From: Mucilaginibacter xinganensis | GTDB taxonomy: Bacteria > Bacteroidota > Bacteroidia > Sphingobacteriales > Sphingobacteriaceae | Direction of reading: 5' to 3' | DNA: 64,000 nucleotides | Assembly: GCA_026225055.1 (NCBI GenBank) | Contig: JAMFSA010000213.1 | Location: forward strand, 1-64,000 | Part shown: piece by piece, positions 49,571 to 59,283 of the stretch | Numbering within the stretch: position 1 is the first letter of the stretch | Layout of the letters: every line of letters begins with the position of its first letter | Notes under the pieces: generated by a model | Databases searched by the model: none | Told to the model about the DNA's origin: nothing | Seen by the model: only the letters and a program-made list of their open reading frames with translations | Made by a program: the position numbers and the translations under genes

Positions 49571-50401
49571 ATTGATCCTCGCTGTCATCGGCTTTACTGA
49601 TTTCGCGACCCGATGCTCAAACGCTTCCTGCAATCTTGCTTTCATCAATAGCAGGGAACTGTGTTCCAGTTTTACCGAATAGTGTTGTTTATGATCGGCC
49701 TTATTCCGGATATCAAAGCCCCTTACCTGCCCAAAACTCACGGACGCAATAATGGGCTGGCTGCCCATGATACTTTCCTTATCACTATGCCAGGCCACCG
49801 AATCATTGCCGTCTCTGTAATAATTCAATAAAACACTATTAAACCTGATGCCTGCAAGCGATTCCACTGTTTCACGGATCGCCTGCAATTCAGGCGTCCA
49901 GGGCAACGTACCTGATATACGGTCGGTGTCTCCATACCAAGCCGTCAGCCGCGGCGTCAGGTATTCCTTCTCCCACATCTTTTGCGTGGACTGCCGCCAC
50001 GGCGTATCCCTTATGAATTGCTCCAATAATTCATCACCGGCTTGCTTACCGATGAAATCCGGCCGGTACTCCAGCATCTCTTTCGGTAAGTCCTTACTCA
50101 TCCCCGCCTCCGGGAAAAAATACAACTGTTCCATTGAATCCTCCAAACTCTTTAACAAATTATCCATCTCCGGATAATAGCTGTTAATATATCCCGCCAC
50201 ATCCTCCTGCTCGTTCACGCTTAATACACCACCATCATAAATCCAAAAGCCATTAGCATCAAATAAAATGCGCCCGATATAATATTCCCCCAAAGCATCA
50301 TACATCTGGTAACCCTCGCCCTTATCCGGCAAAATACGCACCCAGCGCCCGGTGCTGATCTGCGTCCGTTCCGCCTTTTCCGAAAACAATTTGCTTTTCA
50401 T
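49547..50401 (-). CDS. AlkB-type Fe(II)/2-oxoglutarate dioxygenase with N-terminal extension
   Basis: The protein (284 aa) has a C-terminal AlkB domain with the metal motif AWHSDKE, distal His in EHRVAKS and Arg in RINLTFR. Oxidative removal of alkyl lesions from DNA or RNA bases is expected. The first 100 residues, starting VRILPDKGEGYQMYDALG, are a separate beta-like domain not usual in AlkB; it has some resemblance to the small protein at 50490. The start is the ATG at 50401. It diverges from the imuAB operon across an 88-base gap. Confidence 0.85.
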   Translation of the reverse strand: MKSKLFSEKAERTQISTGRWVRILPDKGEGYQMYDALGEYYIGRILFDANGFWIYDGGVLSVNEQEDVAGYINSYYPEMDNLLKSLEDSMEQLYFFPEAGMSKDLPKEMLEYRPDFIGKQAGDELLEQFIRDTPWRQSTQKMWEKEYLTPRLTAWYGDTDRISGTLPWTPELQAIRETVESLAGIRFNSVLLNYYRDGNDSVAWHSDKESIMGSQPIIASVSFGQVRGFDIRNKADHKQHYSVKLEHSSLLLMKARLQEAFEHRVAKSVKPMTARINLTFRLVI

Positions 50402-50446
50402 AAAAACAAATGTGAAGAAAAAAAGTAAAAAAAGCATAATAAAATA

Positions 50447-50459
50447 CTAAAAATATTAG
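50447..50459. promoter_or_regulatory. Palindrome CTAA-N5-TTAG between alkB and imuAB
   Basis: CTAAAAATATTAG has 4-bp half-sites around five bases and lies between two divergent DNA-repair genes, 3 bases before a -7 box (50462-50469). It is a candidate site for a damage-responsive repressor. The half-site is short, so the case depends on position. Confidence 0.4.
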
Positions 50460-50461
50460 CA

Positions 50462-50469
50462 TAACTTTG
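50462..50469 (+). promoter_or_regulatory. -7 box of the imuAB operon
   Basis: TAACTTTG is an exact -7 box, 20 bases before the ATG at 50490. No TTATCTACCAC copy is found here, so this promoter differs from the others. Confidence 0.55.
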
Positions 50470-50489
50470 CTATCCCAAACGCGAACGAC

Positions 50490-50810
50490 ATGGCAGCATT
50501 TACAATTGAGATCAAACAGGCACAAGATTCTTTGATCATTGTCGCACAAAAACTGGATCCGTGGCCGGACAATAAAGGCTATGAGCGTTATGAATTAACA
50601 ATGCGGGACGGATGTTCAGTGATCAGTTTGGATGCGGATTATTGGACCAGACCTTACCTGGTCACGCCGGAAGAGGCTGAAGATTATTACGAAAAGATCC
50701 ATTACCCAACCCAGCGGCCATTTTTTAGTAACAACAATACTTTTACCAATGCAGAACTAAGAAAGATCGCCGGCGAGATCGCTAAACACGTAGCTTATGG
50801 AAACCGATAA
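50490..50810 (+). CDS. Small protein at the head of the imuAB operon
   Basis: The protein (106 aa) is cytosolic with a beta-like core (FTIEIKQAQDSLIIVAQK ... YERYELTMRDGCSVISLDADYW) and a helical end (ELRKIAGEIAKHVAY). Its middle resembles the first 100 residues of the AlkB protein (both have a DKG-Y-xx-Y segment and a DAD/DAN turn followed by a Tyr-rich helix). It overlaps imuA by 14 bases, so it is part of the damage-response module. Its function is unknown. Confidence 0.65.
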   Translation: MAAFTIEIKQAQDSLIIVAQKLDPWPDNKGYERYELTMRDGCSVISLDADYWTRPYLVTPEEAEDYYEKIHYPTQRPFFSNNNTFTNAELRKIAGEIAKHVAYGNR

Positions 50811-51519
50811 AACCGCCATCGTCAGCAAACTCCGGCAGGACATCCTGTTATGGGAAGGCTATAAGCCGCCGGTGGCCGGTGAACGCGGTTCATTGGGCCT
50901 TGGTCCTTTAGAAAGCGCCTTTCCCAATGGCATATTTCCATTAGGCAGCATACACGAAATGGTTTGCGCCAGCAGCGAACAGGCCGCGGCATCTGGTGGG
51001 TTCGTCAGCGCTATACTCTCTGTGCTCATGAAGCAAGGCTGTATTGGCGTTTGGATCGGCCGTAAAGAACGATTGTTTGCGCCGGCCTTCGCCGGTTTTG
51101 GGGTTCAGGCGGACAATATCATTTTTATCAGCTTAACAAAAGACAAAGATGCGCTATGGGTCATGGAAGAAGCCCTGAAATGCCCCGGCCTTACCGCCGT
51201 AGTTTGTGAACTTCGTGAGATAGATTTCAAGCAATCCCAGCGCTTCCAGCGGGCCGTCGAACAAAGCCGGGTCACCGGGTTTGTCTTACGTAATGCAGCA
51301 AATAAATTATCCGCGACCGCCTGTGCCGCTCGCTGGCAGGTCAGCCCCTTACCCAGTACAGACCTTAACGGCCTGCCCGGTTTGGGTTTTCTGCGCTGGA
51401 AGGCCGACCTGCTCAAGGTGCGCAACGGACATACAGGCAGTTGGGAATTAGAATGGCAGGGCGGCAATTTTGTAACAGTTGATAAACTGGCCATTAGTGA
51501 AGAAAGGCAGGTTGGTTGA
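50797..51519 (+). CDS. imuA: ImuA-like RecA-family protein
   Basis: The protein (240 aa) is a RecA-like protein without a normal Walker A (PNGIFPLGSIHEMV in its place), with FVSAILSVLMKQGCIGVWIGR and an acidic region AVVCELREIDFKQSQRFQRAV, as in ImuA partners of translesion synthesis. It works with ImuB and normally with DnaE2 at damaged DNA. It starts at the ATG at 50797, inside the previous gene, and stops 3 bases before imuB. Confidence 0.85.
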   Translation: METDKTAIVSKLRQDILLWEGYKPPVAGERGSLGLGPLESAFPNGIFPLGSIHEMVCASSEQAAASGGFVSAILSVLMKQGCIGVWIGRKERLFAPAFAGFGVQADNIIFISLTKDKDALWVMEEALKCPGLTAVVCELREIDFKQSQRFQRAVEQSRVTGFVLRNAANKLSATACAARWQVSPLPSTDLNGLPGLGFLRWKADLLKVRNGHTGSWELEWQGGNFVTVDKLAISEERQVG

Positions 51520-51522
51520 AAC

Positions 51523-53019
51523 ATGCAAAAACGCTTTATGTCCATATGGTTCCGGCACTTGCTGACGGACGGGCTGACGCGGCGCCGGCCCGAACTGAAA
51601 ACCTTGCCCTTTGTAATCGCCACCCCGGTTAAAAATCGGATCATCATCACCGCCTCCAGCCTTTTGGCAGAACAGGAGGGCGCCTTTACCGGCATGGCAG
51701 TAGCAGACGCGAAGGCGGCGCTGGCAGAATTGGTCGTAATCGATGAGCTACCCGGACAAGCCGCCAAACTGTTGCGGCTCATTGGCCTGGGTTGTATCCG
51801 CTACACCCCCATTGTCAGTATTGATTTACCCGAGGGCCTGATGCTTGATATTTCCGGCTGCGCGCACTTATGGGGCGGTGAACGCGAATACCTCAAAGAG
51901 ATCGTACTGAAATTACGTGCCGCCGGTTTCGACGCGCGGGCGGCCATCGCCGACACACCGGGCGCGGCCTGGGCGGTCGCCCGTTTTGCACAAAAAAGGC
52001 CCATCATACCATCAAGTATGCAAGCTGCAGCTATTACTTCTCTGCCTCCCGCAGCACTTAGATTAGAACCGGAAATACTGGAACGAATGCAGAAATTAGG
52101 ATTCTGCACGATCGGGCCGCTGCTGGAAATACTGCCGCAAGCCTTGCGCCGTCGTTTTGGACAGGGCTTATTAACCCGTATCGGACAGGCTTTAGGCATC
52201 ATAGAGGAATATTGGGAACCTGTCGTGCCGCCGGTTGCCTACACCGCGCGGCTACCCTGCCTGGAACCAATCTGTACCGCAGCCGGTATCGGCATTGCCA
52301 TTGAAAAACTGCTCGAAATTCTCTGTCGGCAACTCAAGAATGAAGGCAAAGGCCTGCGCAAAGCGATCCTGAAATGCCACCGTATCGATGGCCGCAAAGT
52401 ACAGGTAGCCATCACGACGACCAAAGGCTCGCACAGCGTATCGCACTTAATGCGGCTTTTCCAGTTACAGATTGGCAAGATTGAACCCGCTTTGGGCATC
52501 GAACTGTTCATACTGGAAGCCCCACGGGTAGAAGACATGGGAACGATGCAGGAAAAACTATGGGCAGAAGCCAAAGGATTGGCTGACAACGCGCTGGCCG
52601 AACTGCTTGACCGGATCGCAGGTAAGGTAGGAATTAATGCCATCCAGCGCTTTTTGCCCACCGAGAACCACTGGCCGGAAAGATCCATGAAACTCGCCAC
52701 CTCGCTGACAGAACAACCCGGAACCGCCTGGCCCGTGTTGCAGCGCCCGATCCGCTTGGTCCAACCGCCCGAACCCATCGACGTAATGGCGCTGGTACCG
52801 GATCACCCGCCCAGGCTCTTTGTACATAAAGGCAAGCGGCATAGCATCGCTAAAGCCGACGGGCCGGAACGCATAGGACGCGAATGGTGGCAGGACAGCG
52901 GCGAACACCGGGATTATTATATCGTCGAAGACAGCGATGGCGGCCGTTACTGGCTCTTCCGTTCAGGTTATTACGATGGTGGTGATGCGCGCTGGTACCT
53001 ACATGGTTATTTTGCTTAG
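51523..53019 (+). CDS. imuB: ImuB-like Y-family polymerase relative
   Basis: The protein (498 aa) has the Y-family fold (LPFVIATPVKNRIIITASSLLAEQEG ... GLMLDISGCAHLWGGERE), but the first catalytic Asp is lost (MSIWFRHL in place of a D-x-D start), as expected for ImuB, which acts as a scaffold in mutagenic repair rather than a polymerase. The C-terminal half holds the DNA-binding and protein-binding regions and ends with a WYLHGYFA motif. It is followed by a terminator, with no dnaE2 on this strand. Confidence 0.88.
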   Translation: MQKRFMSIWFRHLLTDGLTRRRPELKTLPFVIATPVKNRIIITASSLLAEQEGAFTGMAVADAKAALAELVVIDELPGQAAKLLRLIGLGCIRYTPIVSIDLPEGLMLDISGCAHLWGGEREYLKEIVLKLRAAGFDARAAIADTPGAAWAVARFAQKRPIIPSSMQAAAITSLPPAALRLEPEILERMQKLGFCTIGPLLEILPQALRRRFGQGLLTRIGQALGIIEEYWEPVVPPVAYTARLPCLEPICTAAGIGIAIEKLLEILCRQLKNEGKGLRKAILKCHRIDGRKVQVAITTTKGSHSVSHLMRLFQLQIGKIEPALGIELFILEAPRVEDMGTMQEKLWAEAKGLADNALAELLDRIAGKVGINAIQRFLPTENHWPERSMKLATSLTEQPGTAWPVLQRPIRLVQPPEPIDVMALVPDHPPRLFVHKGKRHSIAKADGPERIGREWWQDSGEHRDYYIVEDSDGGRYWLFRSGYYDGGDARWYLHGYFA

Positions 53020-53029
53020 TATGGGCTAC

Positions 53030-53063
53030 AAATCCGCATTACGAAAGTGATGCGGATTTTTTA
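53030..53063 (+). terminator. Intrinsic terminator of the imuAB operon
   Basis: AAATCCGCAT (53030-53039) pairs with ATGCGGATTT (53050-53059), 10 bp, followed by TTTT, 11 bases after the imuB stop. It marks the end of the operon and thus the absence of a third gene. Confidence 0.85.
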
Positions 53064-53098
53064 TTAAACATATTGACTTATTAATAGAAATGTCCTTA

Positions 53099-53374
53099 CT
53101 AAATATTTTCGGTGAATTCTATTGCATTTCCATGGAGGTCTGCTATAAAAGCTAACCGTTTCCCAATAACCGGTAAATCAAATGGCTCCCTAGTGATGGT
53201 AATACCTCTTTTGCGTAAGACCGCAATTGTTTCATCTACGCTTTCAACGGTTAAGCTAAAGTGATGGTACCCGGAAACTAATGGAAGAGTAGGATCCTGA
53301 TAGGGATTGGTTATCGGACCTTGAATGATTTCCAACCAAAAGTTGTCGTCATTTGCGGGTGTTAGATAAGTCAT
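53099..53374 (-). CDS. VOC (glyoxalase-like) family protein, N-terminally short
   Basis: The protein (91 aa) has the second half of a vicinal-oxygen-chelate domain: WLEIIQGP, GYHHFSLTVESVDETIAVL, and a metal Glu in NAIEFTE. The usual 125-130 residues include one more beta-alpha-beta unit that is missing; a short piece, QLGFKLVQKWV, in another frame just upstream (about 53390-53430) may be its remnant. It is therefore probably a 5' decayed gene. The metal site may be incomplete. Confidence 0.55.
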   Translation of the reverse strand: MTYLTPANDDNFWLEIIQGPITNPYQDPTLPLVSGYHHFSLTVESVDETIAVLRKRGITITREPFDLPVIGKRLAFIADLHGNAIEFTENI

Positions 53375-53527
53375 CAACAATCACCTTACACCCATTTTTG
53401 CACCAGTTTGAATCCTAATTGCGGTCAACGTTCATCGATGATTAAACATGAAAATGGCTGTTATTCAAATTCGCAAAAAGACGAGTAATTTAAATGGCAT
53501 CCTATCAAGTTCATATTGTTAGCGTAA

Positions 53528-56500
53528 TTAAAGTCTATTATAAATTGAAGCCCATCTTCTTAACCACTTCAAATATTTTGGTTTTAATGAAAATGTGTCA
53601 CACTTCCACAACCAATTGCCTTCAGTTGCGGCAGGTATGTTCATTCGCGAGCTTTCGTCTAAACCCAATACATCCTGCATAGGTATGATCACTATTTTTG
53701 CAACTGAAGCCATTGCCATATGGATAAATACCTGGTTTACTTTTGTTTCCTTTACCGACAATCCTGTATAATTTTTCAACCTCTTTAAAACATTTTCATC
53801 CGCTTCTTTACTAAACCAGCCTTTTATCGTATTGTTATCATGCGTGCCGGTATAAGCTACGCTGTTAAGCGTATAATTGTGTGGTATGTGTGGAGAAAGA
53901 GCAATATCGCTACCAAATGCGAATTGTAAAACCCGCATGCCCGGCAGTTCGAATTGATCACGCAGTTGATAAACAGCCTGATCAATATTGCCCAGGTCTT
54001 CGGCTACAAATGGCAATTTGCCAAATTCTTTTTTTAGGATATTAAACAGATCAGCAGCCGGGCCTTGCTCCCATTTACCATTAACTGCTGTTTTTTCTTT
54101 TGCAGGCACAGCCCAATAATTGGAGAAGGCGCGGAAATGATCTAACCTTAACAGGTCAAATCTTTCCAGGTTTTTCCGGATACGTTGTACCCACCAATTA
54201 TATTTCTGTTCTTTTAATTTGTCCCAGCAAAAAACAGGCATACCCCAAAGCTGGCCTTCTGCCGAAAAATAATCTGGCGGCACACCTGCAACCTGTGCCA
54301 TATTGCCTTGCTCATCTAAGCTAAAAAGTTCCGGATGCGCCCATACATCAACTGAATCATAGCTAACATAAAATGGCAGGTCGCCAAATAATTGAATATC
54401 TAATTGATTACAATAGCTTTTAAGGCTTTTCCACTGTTTGGCAAACTGGTATTGCAACCATTTCTCTTTATCAATGGCATCGGTGTTAGTATTTACAAAG
54501 TCAGCCAGTGTTGTTTTATTCCGCGACTTAAATCCATTCGGCCATTGGTACCAAGGTTTGTTCTTGTGTTGTTGTTTCAATGCTACGTATAAGGCATGAT
54601 TATCAAGCCATGCTGCTTCCTTTTTACAAAAAACATCGAACTCGGCATGAAAGAATTCGCTGTTCTTGTTTTTGAAATTTGCCCATGCCTTATTAAATAT
54701 TAATTGCTTAATTGTTGATGTCTGTTTATAATCCACTTTATCCGAATGAGGCAAATTATATTCATCCACATTTAATAAACCTTCATTAGCCAACAATTCG
54801 GGACTTAACAGTAACACGTTCCCTCCCATGCTCGAATAAGAACTGTAAGGTGAATATTGACTGTTCTTATCTACCGGACTCAAGGGCAATAACTGCCAAT
54901 ATTTTTGATAGCTATGATGCAGCAAATCAGCAAATATCTTTGCACCCGCACCAAAATCACCTATACCAAATTTTGAGGGTAATGATGTAATATGCATTAA
55001 TATACCTGAACAACGACCACTGTCAGGCAGCTCAAGCTTTAAAAATGCGAAAGGTATGGTTGTAAATAAGTCTTTAACTAATATCTCCTGCTGATGCTTG
55101 CCGTTTGTTTTTAATACCAAATTTTCAAATTTTTCAGGGGCATCTTCGGGAATAATTATGCGGGTATCCTCCCAATCTGTAATTGATATTCCCGTTAGGT
55201 TCAACGGCACAACTGTAATGTACCATGTAGGTTTATGGTAGCGCACAAAAGCGAATACGTTATCGGCATATTTCCCTTTTATCTTTAGCGGTTTGAATTT
55301 CCCTTCAGCAAAAAGCTGCGAATTGGCTTTTCTTTCCTGTAATAATAACTGTGTAAGCCAAATCTTTATTTGCCCGTTGAATCTATTATCCCAAAGAGTT
55401 TTCAGCGATGATCTTTTAGCTAATAAGGCTTGATGATGCTTATAATCAACCGAGCGGCGGTTATCCGGGTCAACCAAACTGAGATCCCAATGCTCGCAAC
55501 CCTGATAAACATCGGGCATGCCCGGGCAGGTAAACTTCAGCATTACCTGAGTTAAAGAATTTATAACTCCATACCCGGCAACCTTTTCATGTAGTGTTCT
55601 AAAACTCTTCCAAAATGGTCTTCGTTTATCCAGCAACGCTTTTGCAAACTGCTGAACGGCTTTCTCATACTTTTCGTCCGGTTCTGCCCAGTTGGAATGC
55701 AGCTTGGCCTCGCGCATTGTTTTTTGCAGGTATTCCTGTAAACGTTCGCTGAAATCGTCTTCATCTTCGCCCGGCATGGGGTAGGCGCCCATCAATGTTT
55801 GATAAATAAAATATTCGTCATTGGCATCTGGCGCGCCTATTTGTTTAATATCCCGATTCATTTGCTGCCAGCTTCTTACCGCCTCCAGCCATTCATCTGC
55901 CAGATTCGGCAATACGTTTAGCCTGGCCCGTACATCTTCACCGCGCTTGGTGTCATGTGTTGCGGTTGCATTCATACTCAGGGGCCATTGCTTTTGGCGT
56001 TGCTTCATCTTTTTATGAAAATCTGCCTGATTCATACTAAAGGCATCCGGGGCGTCCCCTACTTCATTATGACTAATGAGACGGTTATAAGTGTACATCA
56101 ATGTATCCTCAACCCCTTTAGCCATTAGCGGGCCGCTAAACTGCATACAACGCATATAAAAATGCAGCGCTTTATCGTTGCCCTTAGAGTGAAGGAATGC
56201 TGTTTCTAACAAGCCGACGGCCCGCAATAATGTTTTATCTGCATTTTTTATAGCTGATAAAATCTTTTTTATCAGTATCTCCTCATCCTTATGCAAAGGA
56301 AAACTGTTGCCATAAAAACGATAATCAGGGCAATTGATTAAAAACTGCGCGATAGCCTGTTTGATCTCATCCCTTACTACCTCTTTAGGTTTTACAATGT
56401 TCGACCGTAAAAAAAGATCGGTTAAATTATCCAGCTCACCTGCCATTTGGTTATGCAGAATATAGGCTTTTTTATTATTTACCTGTTGCACAACCGGTGT

Positions 56501-57496
56501 GGTATCTTGAGTTAGGCTTTTATAAAAAGCAGTAAATTTATGCCTGTTTCCTTTGCCTGTAAGCAGGTTATTGACCAGTGCCAGAAAATCATAGCCGGTA
56601 TTACCCTGTATAGGCCATGCAGGCATCTCCTCGCCTTTTTCAAGTATCTTTTCAACTACTATATAGGTTTCATCGCCCAACGCTTTCCTTAACTGCTTGA
56701 GATATTTAGCCGGATCATACAAACCATCAATATGATCTATCCTTAATCCCTGGAAAATATCTTCCCGAACCAGTTCAATAATGAGCTGGTGAAATTTATT
56801 AAATACCTCATCCCGCTGAATATTCAAACAGATCAGACTATTCACCGTAAAGAAACGGCGGAAATTTATCAGGTGATCTGTTTCCTTATAACTGCAAAGC
56901 CGATAATGTTGATCATTGGCAATTTGCAATAGTTGTTTTTTACTTATCGAATTGACATCCGCAATATATTGATAAGATGAAGATTTAAGCGGCCATAATT
57001 GGTCAGCATATTTAAGTACCGGTTTGTTGTTAATCAATCCTATCGTCAATTCGCCGTTATCAATAGCATCAGTTAGGTCCGAGCCTAAAAAGGGCACCAT
57101 TATCGGCCCTTTAAACAATAACTTATCAGTAAGGCTATCATCAAAGAAGGTTTTGTAGGGTGATGCCGGGCCATTTTCCAGCACATCCATCATCCAGGTA
57201 TTATCATGATGATAAGCCATGTGGTTAGGTACAATGTCCTGTAGCCAGCCAATATTTTTAGTTTTTAATTTTTTGCTGATAGCTCTCAGTTGTTCAACAT
57301 TACCTATCTCCGGATTAATTTTTAAAGGATCGATACCATCGTAACCATGAACACTTCCCGGCACCGAACTGAAGATGGGCGAAGCATAAATAGTTTTCAC
57401 ACCTAATTTTTCAAGATATGGAATAATCTGCTCAAAATCAGCAAAGTTAAACCCTTTGTGAAACTGGATGCGATAGGTGCTGACCGGGTTATACAT
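53528..57496 (-). CDS. treY-malQ: Fused maltooligosyl trehalose synthase (TreY) and 4-alpha-glucanotransferase (MalQ)
   Basis: The 1322-residue protein has two enzymes. Residues 1 to about 820 are TreY: STYRIQFHKGFNF at the start, DIVPNHMAYH, RIDHIDGLYDP (nucleophile), and THDTKRGEDVRAR. Residues from about 830 are MalQ (GH77): GILMHITSLPSKFGIGDFG, GDLPFYVSYDSVDVWAHP, LLRLDHFRAF, VAEDLGNI and YTGTHDNNTIKGW. TreY isomerises the end of a maltooligosaccharide to trehalose; MalQ rearranges maltooligosaccharides to feed it. Start at the ATG at 57496, 2 bases after the TreZ stop. It is the last gene of the operon. Confidence 0.93.
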   Translation of the reverse strand: MYNPVSTYRIQFHKGFNFADFEQIIPYLEKLGVKTIYASPIFSSVPGSVHGYDGIDPLKINPEIGNVEQLRAISKKLKTKNIGWLQDIVPNHMAYHHDNTWMMDVLENGPASPYKTFFDDSLTDKLLFKGPIMVPFLGSDLTDAIDNGELTIGLINNKPVLKYADQLWPLKSSSYQYIADVNSISKKQLLQIANDQHYRLCSYKETDHLINFRRFFTVNSLICLNIQRDEVFNKFHQLIIELVREDIFQGLRIDHIDGLYDPAKYLKQLRKALGDETYIVVEKILEKGEEMPAWPIQGNTGYDFLALVNNLLTGKGNRHKFTAFYKSLTQDTTPVVQQVNNKKAYILHNQMAGELDNLTDLFLRSNIVKPKEVVRDEIKQAIAQFLINCPDYRFYGNSFPLHKDEEILIKKILSAIKNADKTLLRAVGLLETAFLHSKGNDKALHFYMRCMQFSGPLMAKGVEDTLMYTYNRLISHNEVGDAPDAFSMNQADFHKKMKQRQKQWPLSMNATATHDTKRGEDVRARLNVLPNLADEWLEAVRSWQQMNRDIKQIGAPDANDEYFIYQTLMGAYPMPGEDEDDFSERLQEYLQKTMREAKLHSNWAEPDEKYEKAVQQFAKALLDKRRPFWKSFRTLHEKVAGYGVINSLTQVMLKFTCPGMPDVYQGCEHWDLSLVDPDNRRSVDYKHHQALLAKRSSLKTLWDNRFNGQIKIWLTQLLLQERKANSQLFAEGKFKPLKIKGKYADNVFAFVRYHKPTWYITVVPLNLTGISITDWEDTRIIIPEDAPEKFENLVLKTNGKHQQEILVKDLFTTIPFAFLKLELPDSGRCSGILMHITSLPSKFGIGDFGAGAKIFADLLHHSYQKYWQLLPLSPVDKNSQYSPYSSYSSMGGNVLLLSPELLANEGLLNVDEYNLPHSDKVDYKQTSTIKQLIFNKAWANFKNKNSEFFHAEFDVFCKKEAAWLDNHALYVALKQQHKNKPWYQWPNGFKSRNKTTLADFVNTNTDAIDKEKWLQYQFAKQWKSLKSYCNQLDIQLFGDLPFYVSYDSVDVWAHPELFSLDEQGNMAQVAGVPPDYFSAEGQLWGMPVFCWDKLKEQKYNWWVQRIRKNLERFDLLRLDHFRAFSNYWAVPAKEKTAVNGKWEQGPAADLFNILKKEFGKLPFVAEDLGNIDQAVYQLRDQFELPGMRVLQFAFGSDIALSPHIPHNYTLNSVAYTGTHDNNTIKGWFSKEADENVLKRLKNYTGLSVKETKVNQVFIHMAMASVAKIVIIPMQDVLGLDESSRMNIPAATEGNWLWKCDTFSLKPKYLKWLRRWASIYNRL

Positions 57497-57498
57497 GA

Positions 57499-59283
57499 TC
57501 AATTGGTATAAATGATAAGTGATTGAGGCGATATATAGTTTGCTTTAGCTCCCGGGCCATTCCATTTTGTATCGGCGGAGTCCAGTGTCTTTTTCCAGTT
57601 TTCATTTGGTGGCAAATCAATTGGCTGTTCGTCTTTCGCAAAATTCATCAGGCAGCATATTTTATGCTGATCGTGCCAACGCATAAGCGTTAGTGTTTGC
57701 TGATCTTCGTTGCAAGTGACCGTTAAATTTTTCCGGTTTAAGTTGCTAAGCGCTGGCAGTAATTTTCGCACTGCTATAAGGGTCTTATAATAATCAAGCA
57801 TTACATTATTCATTTCTCCCCAGTTTAATTTTGAGCGATCAAAGGTTTCTTCTGCTTGTGGATCGGGCGCTTCGCCTTTGGCATGAAACGAGGCAAACTC
57901 CTCTTTGCGCCCTTTTCTTACTGCTTCAACTAACTCAGGATCACCATGGCTCACAAAATATTGGAAAGGGCTTTGCGCGCTCCACTCCTCGCCCATAAAC
58001 AGCATGGGTAAATAAGGGCTCACCAGCACTGCACCAGCCATTAACTTTTGCATTTCAAAGCTGAACAGCTGACTGCTTCGTTCACCAAGCATACGGTTCC
58101 CCACCTGGTCGTGGTTTTGGGAAAACACAATGAACTGATCACCGGGATTATCAGTCACCTTATTACCAAACGTTTTTAAACGATGCGGCGAGTAAACACC
58201 ATCATACACATAAGCATCCCGGTATGATTTGACCAAGTCCTTTATCCCGTTAAAATCAGAATAATAACCATCTGTTTCACCGCCTGCTGTTACCCGCAAG
58301 GCATGATGAAACTCATCAACCCATTGCGCATTCATGCCATAACCGCACTTAACAATCGGATTAATAAAGCGATGATCGTTTAGGTCGAGTTCAACTATCA
58401 GGTAATGCGATTTTCCTGTTTGAGTCATCAGTAGATCGGTATTCTCCTTCATTTCCTGCAGAATATGCTTCGGACTAAAATCTTTTATGGCGTGTACGGC
58501 ATCCAATCGCAAAGCGTCTATATGAAAATCCCTGTACCACATCAGCGCGTTTTCTATAAAATAATTCCGCACTGCATCGCACCCGGCATCATCAAAATTG
58601 ATGGCATTACCCCAAGGGGTCTTATACTTATCTGTAAAATAAGCGCCGAATTCATTAAAATAATTACCCTCGGGGCCAATGTGATTATACACCACATCCA
58701 GTATAACCGCCAGGCCTTTTTGATGGCAGTCATTTACCAGTTGCATTAAGCCTTTGGCTCCGCCGTAAGAGTTTTGAACCGCGTAAGGGAATACGCCATC
58801 ATAACCCCAGTTCCTTTCCCCCGGGAATTGCGCGACGGGCATAATTTCAATAGCAGTAATACCTAATTGTATCAGGTGATCGAGTTTACTGGCTATGCCA
58901 TCAAAAGTTCCCACATCCGTAAAAGTTCCGGCGTGTAACTCGTAGATAATATAATCTTGTTGTGATGGATTTTTCCATTCCTCATCTGTCCATTCAAAAT
59001 CATTTAAGTTAACAGCTTCAGACGAGCCATGCACACCTTCCGGCTGCGACAGTGATGCAGGATCAGGTAATTCTTTATCATCAACAACAAACTGGTATAT
59101 ATCACGCGGCTTTATTTGTGTGGTAAGCAAGTCCCAATAACCCAAATCAGCTTTACGTAATTCAAAGTCGGCCTTTCTACCTCTTAAACGCAATGAAACG
59201 CTTTCGGCTTCGGGAGCCCATACCTTTACCTTTGCAGCTCCCTGCTCATCAAAATTAACTCCTATGCCCCTATCCGCGATCAT
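57499..59283 (-). CDS. treZ: Maltooligosyl trehalose trehalohydrolase
   Basis: The protein (594 aa) has an N-terminal beta domain (VKVWAPEAESVSLRLRG) and a GH13 barrel with the motifs VVYNHIGPEG, DALRLDAVHAI (nucleophile), LIVELDLNDHRF (acid region) and FSQNHDQVGNR. TreZ cuts trehalose from the end of maltooligosyl trehalose. It starts one base inside the GlgX stop (TAATG pattern on the minus strand) and is followed by the TreY-MalQ fusion. The three genes make trehalose from glycogen-type sugars. Confidence 0.93.
   Translation of the reverse strand: MIADRGIGVNFDEQGAAKVKVWAPEAESVSLRLRGRKADFELRKADLGYWDLLTTQIKPRDIYQFVVDDKELPDPASLSQPEGVHGSSEAVNLNDFEWTDEEWKNPSQQDYIIYELHAGTFTDVGTFDGIASKLDHLIQLGITAIEIMPVAQFPGERNWGYDGVFPYAVQNSYGGAKGLMQLVNDCHQKGLAVILDVVYNHIGPEGNYFNEFGAYFTDKYKTPWGNAINFDDAGCDAVRNYFIENALMWYRDFHIDALRLDAVHAIKDFSPKHILQEMKENTDLLMTQTGKSHYLIVELDLNDHRFINPIVKCGYGMNAQWVDEFHHALRVTAGGETDGYYSDFNGIKDLVKSYRDAYVYDGVYSPHRLKTFGNKVTDNPGDQFIVFSQNHDQVGNRMLGERSSQLFSFEMQKLMAGAVLVSPYLPMLFMGEEWSAQSPFQYFVSHGDPELVEAVRKGRKEEFASFHAKGEAPDPQAEETFDRSKLNWGEMNNVMLDYYKTLIAVRKLLPALSNLNRKNLTVTCNEDQQTLTLMRWHDQHKICCLMNFAKDEQPIDLPPNENWKKTLDSADTKWNGPGAKANYISPQSLIIYTN

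Noticed and set aside
51105..51782. Minus-strand open frame over imuA and imuB
   Set aside because: Shadow of two well-supported genes on the plus strand.
53449..53523. A 24-codon plus-strand frame near the VOC gene
   Set aside because: Short, with no support beyond the open frame; the bases are probably part of a decayed VOC 5' region on the other strand.
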